From the NCBI RefSeq assembly GCF_030409635.1, contig NZ_JAUFQF010000004.1, positions 1,088,241 to 1,152,240 on the forward strand: a stretch of DNA of 64,000 nucleotides. Reading direction: 5' to 3'. The notes under the pieces are model-generated. The model was given only the letters and a program-made list of their open reading frames with translations, did no database searches and had not been told where the DNA came from. Numbering within the stretch: position 1 is the first letter of the stretch; the number at the start of each line of letters is the position of its first letter. The stretch is from Vibrio agarivorans. GTDB taxonomy: Bacteria; Pseudomonadota; Gammaproteobacteria; Enterobacterales; Vibrionaceae. Shown here piece by piece: positions 1 to 9,247 of this stretch. The translations under genes were made by a program, and so were the position numbers.

Positions 1-49
1 AACCAAAGAGGGTTCGCCTTCTGTTACGGTGAGAAGTTATGTCCCGTAG
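1..49 (+). CDS. gspI: GspI C-terminal end (partial)
   Basis: The window opens inside a reading frame that ends with TAG at 47-49; its last residues read [14 protein letters not shown]. Its 3' end overlaps the next gene's ATG by 11 bases, as expected for translationally coupled secretion genes. GspI (EpsI) is the minor pseudopilin that precedes GspJ in type II secretion operons. Only about 15 residues are visible, so the call rests mainly on position and on weak resemblance to the EpsI tail. Confidence 0.55.
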   Translation, partial: TKEGSPSVTVRSYVP

Positions 50-701
50 AGTTAGCTCATTGCCTGTAAATAAAACTCAACGCGGTTTCACTTTAATTGA
101 AGTGCTGGTGGCTATCGCTATTTTTGCCAGTTTAAGTGTTGGCGCATACCAAGTGCTTAATCAGGTGCAACAGAGTAATGAGCTGTCGATGCAGCGTAGT
201 GAGCGACTGAAAGAAATTCAGCGTGCGCTGGTTATGATGGACAATGATTTTCGTCAGATGGCAACGCGTACGATGCGCACCAATGGTGAAGAGCCAAGTT
301 CTGCTCTGCTTTTTTGGCAAGACTACCTACTTGATTCTGATACCAAAGGTCTCGTATTTACGCGTTTGGGTTGGCATAACCCAGAGCAGCAGTTCCCTCG
401 CGGAGAGGTGACAAAGGTCGGATATCGCACACAAGAGCAAGTGCTTGAGCGTGCTTGGTGGCGCTACCCTGATACGCCGGTAGGGCAAGAGCCCATCGTT
501 GCCCCACTGCTTAGTGGTGTTGAGAGTTTTGAAGTGACCTTTTACAACGGCTCTGAATGGCTTAAAGAGTGGACGGTCTCCAACCGACTGCCTCGCGCAG
601 TGTCGGTCACTTTGGAGTTAGAAGATTATGGTGAAATAGAGCGAATCTACCTCACCTCTGGTGGCCAATTGACAAATTCGGGCGGTGAGACGGATGGTTA
701 A
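39..701 (+). CDS. gspJ: Type II secretion minor pseudopilin GspJ
   Basis: This is a 220-residue minor pseudopilin of the type II secretion tip complex in the inner membrane and periplasm. Residues 16-30 carry the class III prepilin signature [14 protein letters not shown], with the prepilin peptidase cutting after Gly16 and Phe17 becoming the methylated N-terminus. A basic leader precedes it and a soluble globular domain follows. The length fits GspJ/EpsJ. The start at ATG 39 has a GGTGAG ribosome site just upstream and overlaps gspI. The 3' end overlaps gspK by 8 bases, so gspI-J-K-L are coupled. The order J, K, L, M, N is the standard one for the operon. Confidence 0.95.
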   Translation: MSRRVSSLPVNKTQRGFTLIEVLVAIAIFASLSVGAYQVLNQVQQSNELSMQRSERLKEIQRALVMMDNDFRQMATRTMRTNGEEPSSALLFWQDYLLDSDTKGLVFTRLGWHNPEQQFPRGEVTKVGYRTQEQVLERAWWRYPDTPVGQEPIVAPLLSGVESFEVTFYNGSEWLKEWTVSNRLPRAVSVTLELEDYGEIERIYLTSGGQLTNSGGETDG

Positions 702-1728
702 ATCTCGTAAAGCCTCTTTTGCTCGTAAACAACGAGGCGTAGCCATCATCGTCGTGTTAATGATACTGGCAGTGATGGCGTCGATAGCGGCGAGCATGTC
801 TGGGCGCTTGTTTACCCAGTTTAAACGCGCGACCAATCAGATTAATTACCAGCAAGCGTATTGGTATAGCTTGGGGGTTGAAGCTCTTGCTGTTGTTGGT
901 ATCGAGCAGAGCTACAAAGACAGTGACACGATTAATACCTCTCAGGCTTGGGCCCTAGAGGAGCAGACTTATCCTCTGGATTATGGCGTGGCGCGCGGGC
1001 GAATTTGGGATCGCCAAGCCTGTTTGAATTTGAATGCGATTGGCTCTGCAACGATTCCAACTAACTCAAACCAACGTCCCTATATTATGCGTGTATGGCA
1101 GTATCTTCTAGAGGCGATGGATGTCGATAACTACCTTGCGGAAACCATTACCGACTCGACCTATGAGTTTATCGACCCTGATAACAGTACACAGACCATT
1201 AGTGGTGTTGAAGATAGCTACTACGAGAGTGTGCAGCCGGCATATTTAACCGCAAACAGCTGGATTGCCGACAGCAGCGAGCTGCGAGCGATTAATGGTG
1301 TGACCGGTGAGATAATGCAGAAAGTGGCGCCGATGGTGTGTGCATTGCCAACAGACCAGTGGGTGTTAAATGTCAATACTATCGAGCCGCATCAAGCGCC
1401 ATTGTTAGAGGCTATGTTTCATCCACACCTCTCTGACAGTGATGCGAAAAACCTGATTGAGGGACGCCCTTATGATGGATGGGATTCAGTTGATGATTTC
1501 CTTGCCGAGTCTGAAATGTCCAGTGTTGAGGCTGGTGTTCGTGACGAAGCTAAAGCCTTTTTAGGTGTGGATAGCCAGTATTTTGAGTTAGACGCTCAGG
1601 TTTGGGTTGAGCAGTCTAGAGTAAGAATTAGAAGCCTATTGTATAGTGACAATAGGGAAACAGCGTCGGTAGTACGCCGTCGTTTTGGAGGGATCAGTGA
1701 GCGAGTTTCTGACCGTTCGACTAACTAG
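694..1728 (+). CDS. gspK: Type II secretion minor pseudopilin GspK
   Basis: GspK (EpsK) is the large minor pseudopilin that caps the I-J-K tip of the type II pseudopilus. The protein has a basic leader, then [15 protein letters not shown], a pilin-like hydrophobic segment; it lacks the usual Glu at +5, which is characteristic of GspK. A large periplasmic domain of about 300 residues follows, containing two Cys (in RQACLN and MVCALP). ATG 694 is preferred over an in-frame GTG at 685 because GGTGA lies five bases ahead of it. The 3' end overlaps gspL by about 32 bases. Confidence 0.95.
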   Translation: MVKSRKASFARKQRGVAIIVVLMILAVMASIAASMSGRLFTQFKRATNQINYQQAYWYSLGVEALAVVGIEQSYKDSDTINTSQAWALEEQTYPLDYGVARGRIWDRQACLNLNAIGSATIPTNSNQRPYIMRVWQYLLEAMDVDNYLAETITDSTYEFIDPDNSTQTISGVEDSYYESVQPAYLTANSWIADSSELRAINGVTGEIMQKVAPMVCALPTDQWVLNVNTIEPHQAPLLEAMFHPHLSDSDAKNLIEGRPYDGWDSVDDFLAESEMSSVEAGVRDEAKAFLGVDSQYFELDAQVWVEQSRVRIRSLLYSDNRETASVVRRRFGGISERVSDRSTN

Positions 1729-2908
1729 CCAACCGAACTCTCCCGTTCCATGGTTGGTGTGGTCTACACAGAATAATGAAGTAATTGCTAGTGGTGAGCT
1801 AGCGAATGCATCAGAACTAGAGACGCTACAGGGTTATGCTCAGCAGCGTAGCGTTATTTTATTGCTATCAGCCACCGATGTGGCATTGAATCGCGTAGAG
1901 ATACCAAAGGGCGCCAGTCGCCAATTTGAGTCAATGCTGCCATTTCTACTTGAAGATGAATTGGCGCAAGATGTCGATGACTTGCACTGTACCATTCTGA
2001 ATAAGAAAGGGGATGAAGCGTGGGTGTCAGCTGTAGATTTATCTTGGTTTGAAAGCACCTTAAACCACTGCCGAGAGCTTGGTTTCGACGTTAAGAAAGT
2101 AATGCCAGATGTACTTGCGCTGCCAACTAACGATGAAGGTTTAAGTGCTGTTCAATTGGGTGATGAGTGGTTGATTAAAAAAGGCGCTGAGCTTGGCGCT
2201 GTTGTTCCAGCACAGTGGCTATCGCTGACTGCTCAATCAAGTTGGGTCAAAGCCGATGATGAGTTTTTGCCATTACAAGCTTATACCCCACTTCCTGAGC
2301 TGACTCTTACAGATGGGCAAGAGTGGCACAATGCACCCGCAGAATTACCAATGCAGCTTTTGGCAACAGAAGCGATAGCGAGTAAGACTAACCTGTTAAC
2401 GGGCGTATTTAAGCAAAGCTCCTCAATCATGAAGCACTGGAAAGTGTGGCGTAAAGCCGCGATTGCAGCAGGTGTTCTTTTGGTCGTGTTGATGGGGCAA
2501 TACCTGCTAGAGATCCAGCGCTATGAATCACAAGCAAGTGCTTATCGCGCCGAAAGTGAGCGTATCTTCCGTGATCTAACAGGGAAAAGCCGCATTCCAA
2601 CGACCAGTTACTTGAGGCGTGAAATGGAGTCTGAAATTGCTCGCCTATCAGGTGGTGCCGGTGAAGATTCGCTACTGAACTGGTTTGCCAACCTGTCAAG
2701 CTCGCTTGGTGCGAGACCGGCGATTGAGCTTCAGAGCATTCGTTTTGACTCTAGCCGTGGAGAGGTACGCTTGGTCGCGCAAGGTGCTGACTTCGAGAGC
2801 TTTGAAAAGGCACGTACTGCGTTAGCGGAGCGCTTTGACGTTGAGCAGGGCCCTCTGAATAGAAATCAAGAAGTGGTAACCGGCACGTTTACCATTAAGG
2901 CGCAGTAG
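1697..2908 (+). CDS. gspL: Type II secretion inner-membrane platform protein GspL
   Basis: GspL (EpsL) links the cytoplasmic ATPase GspE to the inner-membrane platform. It has a cytoplasmic actin-like domain of about 240 residues that opens [11 protein letters not shown], one transmembrane helix ([18 protein letters not shown]) and a periplasmic ferredoxin-like domain. The length, about 403 residues, matches Vibrio EpsL. The start is a GTG at 1697, five bases after a GGAGG ribosome site, and homologues also begin at this SEFLTV stretch; an upstream in-frame TTG at 1685 has no support. It overlaps gspK and is followed within ten bases by gspM. Confidence 0.95.
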   Translation: MSEFLTVRLTSQPNSPVPWLVWSTQNNEVIASGELANASELETLQGYAQQRSVILLLSATDVALNRVEIPKGASRQFESMLPFLLEDELAQDVDDLHCTILNKKGDEAWVSAVDLSWFESTLNHCRELGFDVKKVMPDVLALPTNDEGLSAVQLGDEWLIKKGAELGAVVPAQWLSLTAQSSWVKADDEFLPLQAYTPLPELTLTDGQEWHNAPAELPMQLLATEAIASKTNLLTGVFKQSSSIMKHWKVWRKAAIAAGVLLVVLMGQYLLEIQRYESQASAYRAESERIFRDLTGKSRIPTTSYLRREMESEIARLSGGAGEDSLLNWFANLSSSLGARPAIELQSIRFDSSRGEVRLVAQGADFESFEKARTALAERFDVEQGPLNRNQEVVTGTFTIKAQ

Positions 2909-2917
2909 AGGGTGATG

Positions 2918-3412
2918 ATGGAACAGTTAGCAACCGTGAAAAATTGGTGGCAAGGTCTTTCTCAGCGCGAACAGCGCCTAGTTGGAATTTGTGTCGGGTT
3001 TACCTTGCTAGGTATTTTGTATTGGGGCCTGGTTCAGCCTTTGCAAGCGAGAGCTGAAAATGCCCGTATGCGCATCGACAGTGAGAGACAGCTATTAAGC
3101 TGGGTTTCAAGCAAAGCTGATGAAGTGACAGAGCTGCGTGCTCAAGGTGGTATTGTCACGAGTAATCAGCCGCTCAACCAACTGATTTACTCCTCTGCAA
3201 GTCGTTATCAAGTCGAGATCATCCGTATGACGCCGCGTGACGACATGATGCAGGTTTGGGTACAGCCGATCCCTTTTGAGCAGCTACTCAATTGGGTCAT
3301 TTACCTTAAAGAGCAGCAAGGTGTTGAGGTCGCTTTTCTTGATGTTGACCGCACTGAGCGCACTGGCGTTGTTGATGTGAAGCGACTGCAGTTCCAAAAA
3401 GGGGGTAACTAA
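2918..3412 (+). CDS. gspM: Type II secretion protein GspM
   Basis: GspM (EpsM) is a small bitopic inner-membrane protein that binds GspL. Features are a short cytoplasmic start with LSQREQRLV, one transmembrane helix (GICVGFTLLGILYWGLV) and a periplasmic ferredoxin-like domain, with the family-typical stretch MMQVWVQPIPFEQLLNW. GTG 2912, ATG 2915 and ATG 2918 are possible starts; 2918 has the best spacing to the AGAGGG ribosome site. The stop overlaps the gspN start by one base (TAATG). Confidence 0.93.
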   Translation: MEQLATVKNWWQGLSQREQRLVGICVGFTLLGILYWGLVQPLQARAENARMRIDSERQLLSWVSSKADEVTELRAQGGIVTSNQPLNQLIYSSASRYQVEIIRMTPRDDMMQVWVQPIPFEQLLNWVIYLKEQQGVEVAFLDVDRTERTGVVDVKRLQFQKGGN

Positions 3413-4167
3413 TGCGCCGTATTATTCTCATCTCACTCTTGTGTCTCGTTGTTTTCTTGGTGAGTGTGATTGCGCATGTTCCTGCCAGCTTTGCTTTAAG
3501 TTATCTGCCTAAGCAAGTCGCTCAAATTGAGGGCGTCTCGGGAACGATTTGGAATGGTCAGGCTCAGCGCGTTTCCGCGCAGGGTCAGCAGATAGGTTCA
3601 CTGCAGTGGCAGGTGAAGCCTTCTTCTCTATTGACGGGCCGTCTTGAAGCCGATATCCGCTTTGGTCGTGGTAGTGCGATAGATTTACGTGGTCGAGGCT
3701 CGGTAGGCGTGGGGCTATCTGGCCCTTATGCAAAACAGTTTGTTGCATCAGTACCTGCTTCTTATGTGATGTCACAACTGCCGATGCCGGTGCCAATCGA
3801 TGCGATTGGTCAAGTTGAGCTAACGATGCGTGATTATCAGTTTGATCAACCCTACTGTGCGTCAGCAGAGGGCACTATAGCATGGGCAGCAGGCGAGTTA
3901 AGCACGCCAGTGGGTCCTATTTTGTTAGGCCCAGTGATCGCCGATATCACGTGCCAAGACAGTCAATGGCAAGTTAATGGCGCTTTAGCCAGCAGCCAAG
4001 TCAGTGGTGAGTTCAGCGCAACGCTAGAGTCGAACAACCGCTATGACTCACAAGGCTGGTTTAAGCCAGAGGCAGAATTTCCAGCTATCCTATCAAGCCA
4101 GCTAAGTTTGGTAGGCCAACCTGATAACCAAGGTCGTTATCAGTTGAGCCAGAAGGGTAGGTTTTAG
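3412..4167 (+). CDS. gspN: Type II secretion protein GspN
   Basis: GspN is the last gene of the Vibrio eps operon; many type II systems lack it. The 251-residue protein has one N-terminal hydrophobic helix (IILISLLCLVVFLVSVIAHV) and a periplasmic region rich in short beta strands, as in the T2SSN family, whose exact role is unsettled. The ATG overlaps the gspM stop, and a strong terminator follows 12 bases after the stop, so the operon ends here. Confidence 0.92.
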   Translation: MRRIILISLLCLVVFLVSVIAHVPASFALSYLPKQVAQIEGVSGTIWNGQAQRVSAQGQQIGSLQWQVKPSSLLTGRLEADIRFGRGSAIDLRGRGSVGVGLSGPYAKQFVASVPASYVMSQLPMPVPIDAIGQVELTMRDYQFDQPYCASAEGTIAWAAGELSTPVGPILLGPVIADITCQDSQWQVNGALASSQVSGEFSATLESNNRYDSQGWFKPEAEFPAILSSQLSLVGQPDNQGRYQLSQKGRF

Positions 4168-4178
4168 CGTCAATTTTA

Positions 4179-4206
4179 AAGGGCTGGAGTAATCCAGCCC
4201 TTTTGT
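4179..4206. terminator. Rho-independent terminator after gspN
   Basis: GGGCTGGA and TCCAGCCC pair around a four-base GTAA loop, flanked by A-rich sequence on the left and TTTTG on the right. It ends the type II secretion operon. Because the left flank is A-rich it may also stop transcription of cysQ arriving from the other side. Confidence 0.9.
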
Positions 4207-4235
4207 TTATTTCTTGCGTCATCGCAATAGAAGTC

Positions 4236-4309
4236 GTCACCCTGAATTCATTTCAGGGTCTACTCATCACGCGCGCCGCAGTTAGGTTCTGAAACAAATT
4301 CAGAATGAC
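4236..4309. repeat. Dispersed inverted repeat, GTCAYYCTGAAT type
   Basis: The left arm reads GTCACCCTGAATTCATTTC and the right arm is an imperfect reverse complement, GAAACAAATTCAGAATGAC. A small hairpin (CCTGAA...TTCAGG) is nested in the left arm. A related copy lies at 21630-21667. Both are intergenic. Similar GTCATCCTGAA...TTTCAGGATCT elements are seen in many bacterial genomes; no protein is encoded. Confidence 0.8.
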
Positions 4310-4330
4310 ACAGCTATGAGTCAATGAGCG

Positions 4331-5158
4331 CTAGTCTTTGTTCTCCAAAATCTCGCCCCAATCTAATGACTCATCACCGAGCACAATAAAATTCGGGTTC
4401 TCCAACGTATCACGTTCATTGTAAGAGAGTGGTTCAAGCTGGGTATCTAAAATACGCCCACCGGCTTCCTCAACAATACACTGCGTCGCTGCCGTATCCC
4501 ATTCACCCGTAGGCCCTAGCCTTAGATAACAATCCACAGCACCTTCAGCCACTAGGCAAGCTTTGAGCGCCGCAGAGCCAAGAGGCACCAACTCATAATT
4601 CCATGCTGGGCTCATACGATTGGTAATACGGTTAATGTCTTGTCGTCGACTGATTGCAATTGCAATTGGCTGGGTTTTACCCGGGTGTTGGTGTGACTTT
4701 ATGCGCACGCTTTCAGCCATTTCAGGAATTTTCCATGCCCCTTTATCTTTATAGGCATAATAGGTGACACCGGATACGGGCGCGTAGACCACCCCCATAA
4801 TAGGCTGATTGTTATCGATTAGAGCAATAATCGTCGCAAAGTCGCCGCTGCGAGCAATGAACTCTTGTGTGCCATCTAGTGGGTCAACCAGCCAGTAGCG
4901 GCTCCATTGAGAGCGTTTTTCTAGGCTGATATCAGCAGCTTCCTCGGATAAAACCGGAATATCAGGCGTCAGTTCAGACAGCTTCTTAGTAATGAGCTTG
5001 TGCGCGGCAATATCGGCACTGGTGACAGGGGTTTCATCTGACTTAGTGAACTCTTCATACTGCCTTTTCTGATAAATGTCGAGAATGAGTTGTCCTGCTG
5101 AGCGGGCAATCTCAATCACATTGGGCAGCAGCGGGGAGAGGTCGTTTGAGGTGGTCAT
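4331..5158 (-). CDS. cysQ: 3'(2'),5'-bisphosphate nucleotidase CysQ
   Basis: CysQ dephosphorylates 3'-phosphoadenosine 5'-phosphate to AMP, recycling the by-product of sulfate assimilation. The 275-residue protein is an inositol-monophosphatase-fold enzyme. Metal-site motifs are visible: SEEA at 71-74, DPLDGT at 92-97 and the C-terminal EWDTAA. The ATG at 5158 is preferred over an in-frame upstream start at 5176 because AAAGGA sits six bases before it. It lies head-to-tail behind nudE (gap 72 bases) and is convergent with gspN. Confidence 0.95.
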   Translation of the reverse strand: MTTSNDLSPLLPNVIEIARSAGQLILDIYQKRQYEEFTKSDETPVTSADIAAHKLITKKLSELTPDIPVLSEEAADISLEKRSQWSRYWLVDPLDGTQEFIARSGDFATIIALIDNNQPIMGVVYAPVSGVTYYAYKDKGAWKIPEMAESVRIKSHQHPGKTQPIAIAISRRQDINRITNRMSPAWNYELVPLGSAALKACLVAEGAVDCYLRLGPTGEWDTAATQCIVEEAGGRILDTQLEPLSYNERDTLENPNFIVLGDESLDWGEILENKD

Positions 5159-5230
5159 GCATAGTCCTTTAAACAATTATCCAGTAGTCATTGAAGCTTC
5201 AAACAGTGGTAATCAGCACTACTTAAGTCA

Positions 5231-5782
5231 TTACTGGCTATCTAAAAAGCGTAGTGCAAGCAGCAGAGCCGTGATACTGCGGGCTTCACAGAAATCTAAG
5301 TGGGTCAGTAACTCTTCTGCCTGTGCCAATGGCCAGCGAACCACTTCAAGGGGCTCTGGCTCATCACCTTCGAGTTTTTCTACATACAAGTCTTTAACGA
5401 CAAATAAGGTCATCTTACTTGAGAAATAAGAGGGGGCGAGCACCACTTCTTTAAGCGGGATAAGGTTTTTAGCACCAAAGCCAATCTCTTCCTTTAGCTC
5501 TCGGTTAGCGGCCTGCTCGGCGGTTTCACCTAAATCGATAAGCCCTTTTGGAAAACCAAGCTCGTAGCGCTCAGTGCCAGCAGCATATTCTCTAACAAGT
5601 AAAATATCGCCAGCGTCAGTAATCGGCACCATCATAACCGCATGGCGGCCACTCGGCTTCATGCGCTCATAGGTACGCTTTTCACCATTACTGAACTCAA
5701 GATCTTGAGCTTCAATAGTAAACAAGCGAGATTTCGCGGCCACGCGAGTTTCAAGGATGTTAGGTAAGGTCCGTTTTTTCAA
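5231..5782 (-). CDS. nudE: ADP compounds hydrolase NudE
   Basis: NudE is a Nudix hydrolase of ADP-ribose, NADH and Ap3A-type compounds. The Nudix box lies at residues 80-102, with the GLIDLGE and RELKEEIGF elements matching GX5EX7REUXEEXGU. The 183-residue length fits NudE. The start codon appears to be TTG at 5782, with AGGGAG upstream; no ATG gives a full N-terminus. It is codirectional with cysQ, and the pairing nudE-cysQ is common in gammaproteobacteria. Confidence 0.93.
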   Translation of the reverse strand: MKKRTLPNILETRVAAKSRLFTIEAQDLEFSNGEKRTYERMKPSGRHAVMMVPITDAGDILLVREYAAGTERYELGFPKGLIDLGETAEQAANRELKEEIGFGAKNLIPLKEVVLAPSYFSSKMTLFVVKDLYVEKLEGDEPEPLEVVRWPLAQAEELLTHLDFCEARSITALLLALRFLDSQ

Positions 5783-5921
5783 GGGAAGCTCCCTGCGGGC
5801 ATGACGCCATCGAGATATAGATAGCCTTACTATAGGTGAAAAGGGATAGGTAAGAAAAGAGTCGGGCAGGGGAAAATTGGCTTAAGTATGAGTGCAATCG
5901 ATAACTTAAGTGAGTCGAAAC

Positions 5922-5950
5922 TAAAAGAGCTACCAGAAGGCAGCTCTTTA
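5922..5950 (-). terminator. Likely terminator after nfuA
   Basis: Read on the minus strand, TAAAGAGCT and AGCTCTTTTA pair around a roughly ten-base loop and end in a short T run. It lies 30 bases after the nfuA stop. The T tract is short, so efficiency is uncertain. Confidence 0.6.
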
Positions 5951-5979
5951 AGCGAATGTTCGAAACCTAAATGCTGAAC

Positions 5980-6567
5980 TTAGTAATACGAGTGCTCACC
6001 TGCTTGGTGCTCAGTCGCATCTTTAACACCTGTTAGTTCACCAGCAAACTCTTGGATAAGCTGCTTTTCGATACCTTCTTTTAGCGTCACATCAACCATA
6101 GAACAGCCGTTACAACCGCCGCCAAAGGCAACGATAGCAACACCCTCTTCGGTGATTTCTACAAGGTTCACGTGACCACCGTGGCCAGCAAGCTGTGGGT
6201 TCACTTGAGTTTGAATCACGTACTCTACGCGCTCAATCAGTGGTGCATCGTCAGACACTTTACGCATTTTTGCGTTTGGTGCCTTCAGCGTAAGCTGTGC
6301 ACCCATCTTATCTGTCACGTAATCAATCTCAGCTTCATCCAAGAAAGGAAGGCTAAGTTCATCTACGTATGCAGAGAAGGGTTCGTAAGAAAATTCCGTG
6401 TCGGTAGCTTCAACTGCTTCCGGTGGACAGTAAGACACGCCACACTCAGCGTTTTGTGTTCCTGGGTTTACCACGAAAACACGGATATTGGTGCCTTCTG
6501 GTTGTTGAGCCAATAGCTTGGCAAAGTGAGCTTGAGCTGATTCAGTAATCGTAATCGGATTTGACAC
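5980..6567 (-). CDS. nfuA: Fe-S biogenesis protein NfuA
   Basis: NfuA is a scaffold/carrier that binds a 4Fe-4S cluster at a dimer interface and hands it to apo-proteins under oxidative or iron stress. The protein has a degenerate A-type domain (residues 1-100) and a C-terminal Nfu domain with the cluster motif GGGCNGC, Cys152 and Cys155. The A-type domain has cysteines only around 42-47, as expected for a non-catalytic A-type fold. The start is GTG at 6567. It lies next to a comF-family gene, as gntX-nfuA do in E. coli. Confidence 0.95.
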   Translation of the reverse strand: MSNPITITESAQAHFAKLLAQQPEGTNIRVFVVNPGTQNAECGVSYCPPEAVEATDTEFSYEPFSAYVDELSLPFLDEAEIDYVTDKMGAQLTLKAPNAKMRKVSDDAPLIERVEYVIQTQVNPQLAGHGGHVNLVEITEEGVAIVAFGGGCNGCSMVDVTLKEGIEKQLIQEFAGELTGVKDATEHQAGEHSYY

Positions 6568-6656
6568 GGCTAATACCTGACTATTTTTGTAAACTATTTA
6601 TATTCTACTCCTGATAACGATGAGGTCTAGTGTTTTATTTAACCAGTGGAAGGTGG

Positions 6657-7388
6657 CTAGAGACTCGTGTTGTTATTGCTCAGGGTAGTACGACAGACGC
6701 AATAAATATCAATGGTTTCCACGCCAACATCAAGCAATAATTTGCATAATTGTTCGATGGTGGCTCCGGTTGTGACGACGTCATCCACAATCGCTACGTG
6801 CTTGCCAAGTGGTCTATCAGCCACTTCAAATGCGTGATAGAGATTGGTTTTTCGTTGTTTTGAGCTGAGTCCTCGCTGTGGACGAGTCATTTTAGAGCGG
6901 CGTAGTAGTTTGGGTTCAAAGTGGCTACCTACCTTGTGACTAATAAAGTAAGCAAGGTGCTCACTGTGGTTAAAACCACGCCAGATTCGTCTTGTCCAGT
7001 GCATCGGGACACAAGTGATGATAGGGGCTGGGTCATCGATAATTTCGGCCAGCTCAATAGCGAGTGGTCTGGCATGCCAGAACTGACGTTGATATTTGAG
7101 TTGGCTGACTAAATGGCTCAGCGGCGGCTGATAATCACTAAGGCAATACAGCCTATTCCACAAGGGCGGTGACTTTAGACATGCACCACAGTGTGCGTGG
7201 TGTGGGCTTTCAGTCGGTAACCCGCAGCACTGACAACGATTGTGTTCAATGATAGTGCTACGGCAATACGTACACCAAAAGGCATGATGAGAAGACAAAA
7301 GCTGCTCGGGCTGTATATGCATGCCACATAGAGAACAGCTCGGGTCAGTGAGCCTTGCGATGTTTTTTTGCCACCAATCCGATAACAT
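6657..7388 (-). CDS. ComF/GntX-family amidophosphoribosyltransferase-like protein
   Basis: This 243-residue protein has an N-terminal zinc-finger region with several CxxC pairs (18/21, 39/42, 52/55, 67/70) followed by a phosphoribosyltransferase domain. The PRPP-binding loop VDDVVTTGAT lies at 201-210. Homologues (ComF in competent Gram-positives and Haemophilus, GntX/YhgH in E. coli) support use of DNA as nutrient or transformation. It is transcribed away from bioH, with 84 bases between them, a conserved arrangement. Confidence 0.9.
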   Translation of the reverse strand: MLSDWWQKNIARLTDPSCSLCGMHIQPEQLLSSHHAFWCTYCRSTIIEHNRCQCCGLPTESPHHAHCGACLKSPPLWNRLYCLSDYQPPLSHLVSQLKYQRQFWHARPLAIELAEIIDDPAPIITCVPMHWTRRIWRGFNHSEHLAYFISHKVGSHFEPKLLRRSKMTRPQRGLSSKQRKTNLYHAFEVADRPLGKHVAIVDDVVTTGATIEQLCKLLLDVGVETIDIYCVCRTTLSNNNTSL

Positions 7389-7472
7389 ACAGAGACCAAG
7401 AGTGATTAAGTGATGGACTGATTTTGTCTCAAGGGAGGCAAAATAGGGCGGTAAATAGGAGACTTTGCGAGC

Positions 7473-8237
7473 ATGAACACAAGATTACACTGGCAGACAC
7501 AAGGCCAGGGGCCAGATGTGATTTTATTGCATGGCTGGGGGATGAATGGCGCGGTATGGGAATCAATGGCCAGTCAACTCGCTCAGCACTATACCGTGCA
7601 TGTTGTTGATCTTCCGGGTTATGGTCATTCATCTGATGTACAGGCGCAAGACATGGACGAGATCGTCAATTTACTTGTCGAGCAAGCACCGCAACAAGCG
7701 ACGTGGATTGGTTGGTCGTTAGGCGGGTTATTGGCAAGCCAAGTGGCAATATCACACCCATCACGCGTGGCCAAGCTGGTGACAGTTGCCAGCTCTCCAA
7801 AATTTGCTGCTGAACTTCCTTGGCGCGGAATTAAGCCACAAGTGCTTTCTGCCTTTACTGAGCAGTTGACTCTTGAGTTTGATAGCACTATCGAACGGTT
7901 TATGGCGCTGCAAGCGATGGGAAGTCCGTCTGCTCGCCAAGATGTGAAAACCATCAAGCAGGCTGTGTTGTCTCGACCAAAGCCGAATGCCGAAGCGTTG
8001 AAGCTAGGTCTGGGCTTTTTGGCCAATGTTGACCTAAGGCAGGCGCTCCCTAAGGTGACACAACCCATCTTACGTTTATATGGTCGTCTTGATGGCTTAG
8101 TGCCAGTGAAAGTTGCCTCTGATGTACAAACGTTAGTACCAGAAAGTCCCCACTTCGTATTTGCCCAATCCTCACACGCGCCTTTCATCACCGAGGCTGA
8201 AGAATTCAATAAGCAACTTGTTACATTTATTGGCTGA
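7473..8237 (+). CDS. bioH: Pimeloyl-ACP methyl ester esterase BioH
   Basis: BioH removes the methyl ester from pimeloyl-ACP to release the biotin precursor. It is an alpha/beta hydrolase of 254 residues with Ser82 in GWSLGG, Asp207 in YGRLDGLVP and His235 in SSHAPF, the same numbering as the E. coli catalytic triad. The oxyanion-loop HGWG is at 20-23. It is divergent from the comF-family gene and is separated from the biotin operon, as is usual for bioH. Confidence 0.95.
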   Translation: MNTRLHWQTQGQGPDVILLHGWGMNGAVWESMASQLAQHYTVHVVDLPGYGHSSDVQAQDMDEIVNLLVEQAPQQATWIGWSLGGLLASQVAISHPSRVAKLVTVASSPKFAAELPWRGIKPQVLSAFTEQLTLEFDSTIERFMALQAMGSPSARQDVKTIKQAVLSRPKPNAEALKLGLGFLANVDLRQALPKVTQPILRLYGRLDGLVPVKVASDVQTLVPESPHFVFAQSSHAPFITEAEEFNKQLVTFIG

Positions 8238-8369
8238 TTTTGTTTAAGTATTTGCCACTTCTGGTCGATAACGGATCACTAACCTAGCGTTAGTCATTCA
8301 TAACGGCTTGTGTTTTTTCTCTGAGGCAGCACAAGGTTTATGGGTGTAATGGCGGTTGAGGAGGACTCG

Positions 8370-8831
8370 ATGATTGTTTCACCAAGCAATGTCAGCATGC
8401 CTTTAATAGCCCCGTCAGTGAACGTGCAAACGGAGCAGGTTGCAAGAGAAAATCGAACAACAGAGCCTGTGAAGCCTGCGGTAGAGTTGGCTAAATCCAA
8501 TGCCGAGAGAAAAATCAAAGAAGATGAGAAGCGACAGCGTCAATCGTCATGGGACCCAGCGGAGCACCCAGATTACGATCTCGAACCGGAGGAGGAACAT
8601 GAAGATGACTCTCCTCAGAGCGAGCTCGAGCGATTATTCAGCTTATTAGCGCTTAACAGCTACAGCGAGGATCAAGGTAAGGGATATACCATACGTTTTA
8701 GGTTGCCTAAGCACATCATTGAAGCTGCAATCCAAGAAGGTCAGATGGCAAGACGCCGCACTGTGATTCAGTATCACTACGGCCACTCCGTCGCTCCGCA
8801 TCCACCTTCTGATGTGATAGCGGTTTTGTAA
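8370..8831 (+). CDS. Conserved hypothetical protein of Vibrio, acidic linker
   Basis: I do not recognise a functional family. The protein (153 residues) has a low-complexity, charged first half (K/E/R rich, then an acidic stretch around EPEEEHEDD) and a compact C-terminal part of about 60 residues that looks folded (GYTIRFRLPKHIIEAAIQEG). The ATG at 8370 is chosen because a strong GAGGAGGA ribosome site precedes it; an upstream in-frame ATG at 8340 has none. It sits downstream of bioH and is followed by a strong terminator. Confidence 0.75.
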   Translation: MIVSPSNVSMPLIAPSVNVQTEQVARENRTTEPVKPAVELAKSNAERKIKEDEKRQRQSSWDPAEHPDYDLEPEEEHEDDSPQSELERLFSLLALNSYSEDQGKGYTIRFRLPKHIIEAAIQEGQMARRRTVIQYHYGHSVAPHPPSDVIAVL

Positions 8832-8843
8832 GGCTAAGTATGA

Positions 8844-8885
8844 AAAAGGGTCAGAGATAACCGTATCTCTGACCCTTTTATTTTT
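8844..8885 (+). terminator. Rho-independent terminator
   Basis: A 16-bp perfect stem (AAAAGGGTCAGAGATA with TATCTCTGACCCTTTT) around a four-base loop, followed by ATTTTT. It ends the transcript of the preceding hypothetical gene. Confidence 0.92.
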
Positions 8886-8895
8886 GGCTTTTGTT

Positions 8896-9241
8896 CCTTC
8901 CCCTTGAAAAGTGGGAGGAGCAAGAGCAAAGTCGATTAGCTAGCGCTTTTAGTTCCCTCCCCTTATCAAGGGGAGGGCTAGGGTGGGGTTAAAATGGTTT
9001 ATCACCAATCGCAGGTGTCACGCTGATTGCAGTGCTATTAACCCCCTCTCAGCCTCCCCCTTGAAAGTGGGAGGAGCAAGAGCAAAGTCGATTAGCTAGC
9101 GCTTTTAGTTCCCTCCCCTTATCAAGGGGAGGGCTAGGGTGGGGTTAAAATGGTTTATCACCAATCGCAGGTGTCACGTTGATTGCAGTGCTATTAACCC
9201 CCTCCCAGCCTCCCCCTTGAAAAGTGGGAGGAGCAAGAGCA
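8896..9241. repeat. GC-rich palindromic repeat cluster, two tandem copies
   Basis: A unit of about 156-157 bases is present twice, plus a terminal partial copy (TTGAAA-GTGGGAGG recurs at about 8904, 9061 and 9217). Each unit holds a palindrome CCCTCCCCTT-ATC-AAGGGGAGGG followed by CTAGGGTGGGGTTAA, then a locus-specific stretch, then TTAACCCCCTC. The copies differ by only a few bases. This fills the 416-base gap between the hypothetical gene's stop and the 3' end of tex; no open frame of note is present. Confidence 0.9.
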
Positions 9242-9247
9242 TAGAAT

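Noticed and set aside
5881..5910. CTTAAGT...ACTTAAG inverted repeat between nudE and nfuA as an operator
   Set aside because: Short arms with a 16-base gap and no known regulator site; adjacent to the likely nfuA terminator.
7625..8209. A 194-codon frame opposite bioH
   Set aside because: It lies wholly within the confidently assigned bioH on the other strand and has no family likeness.
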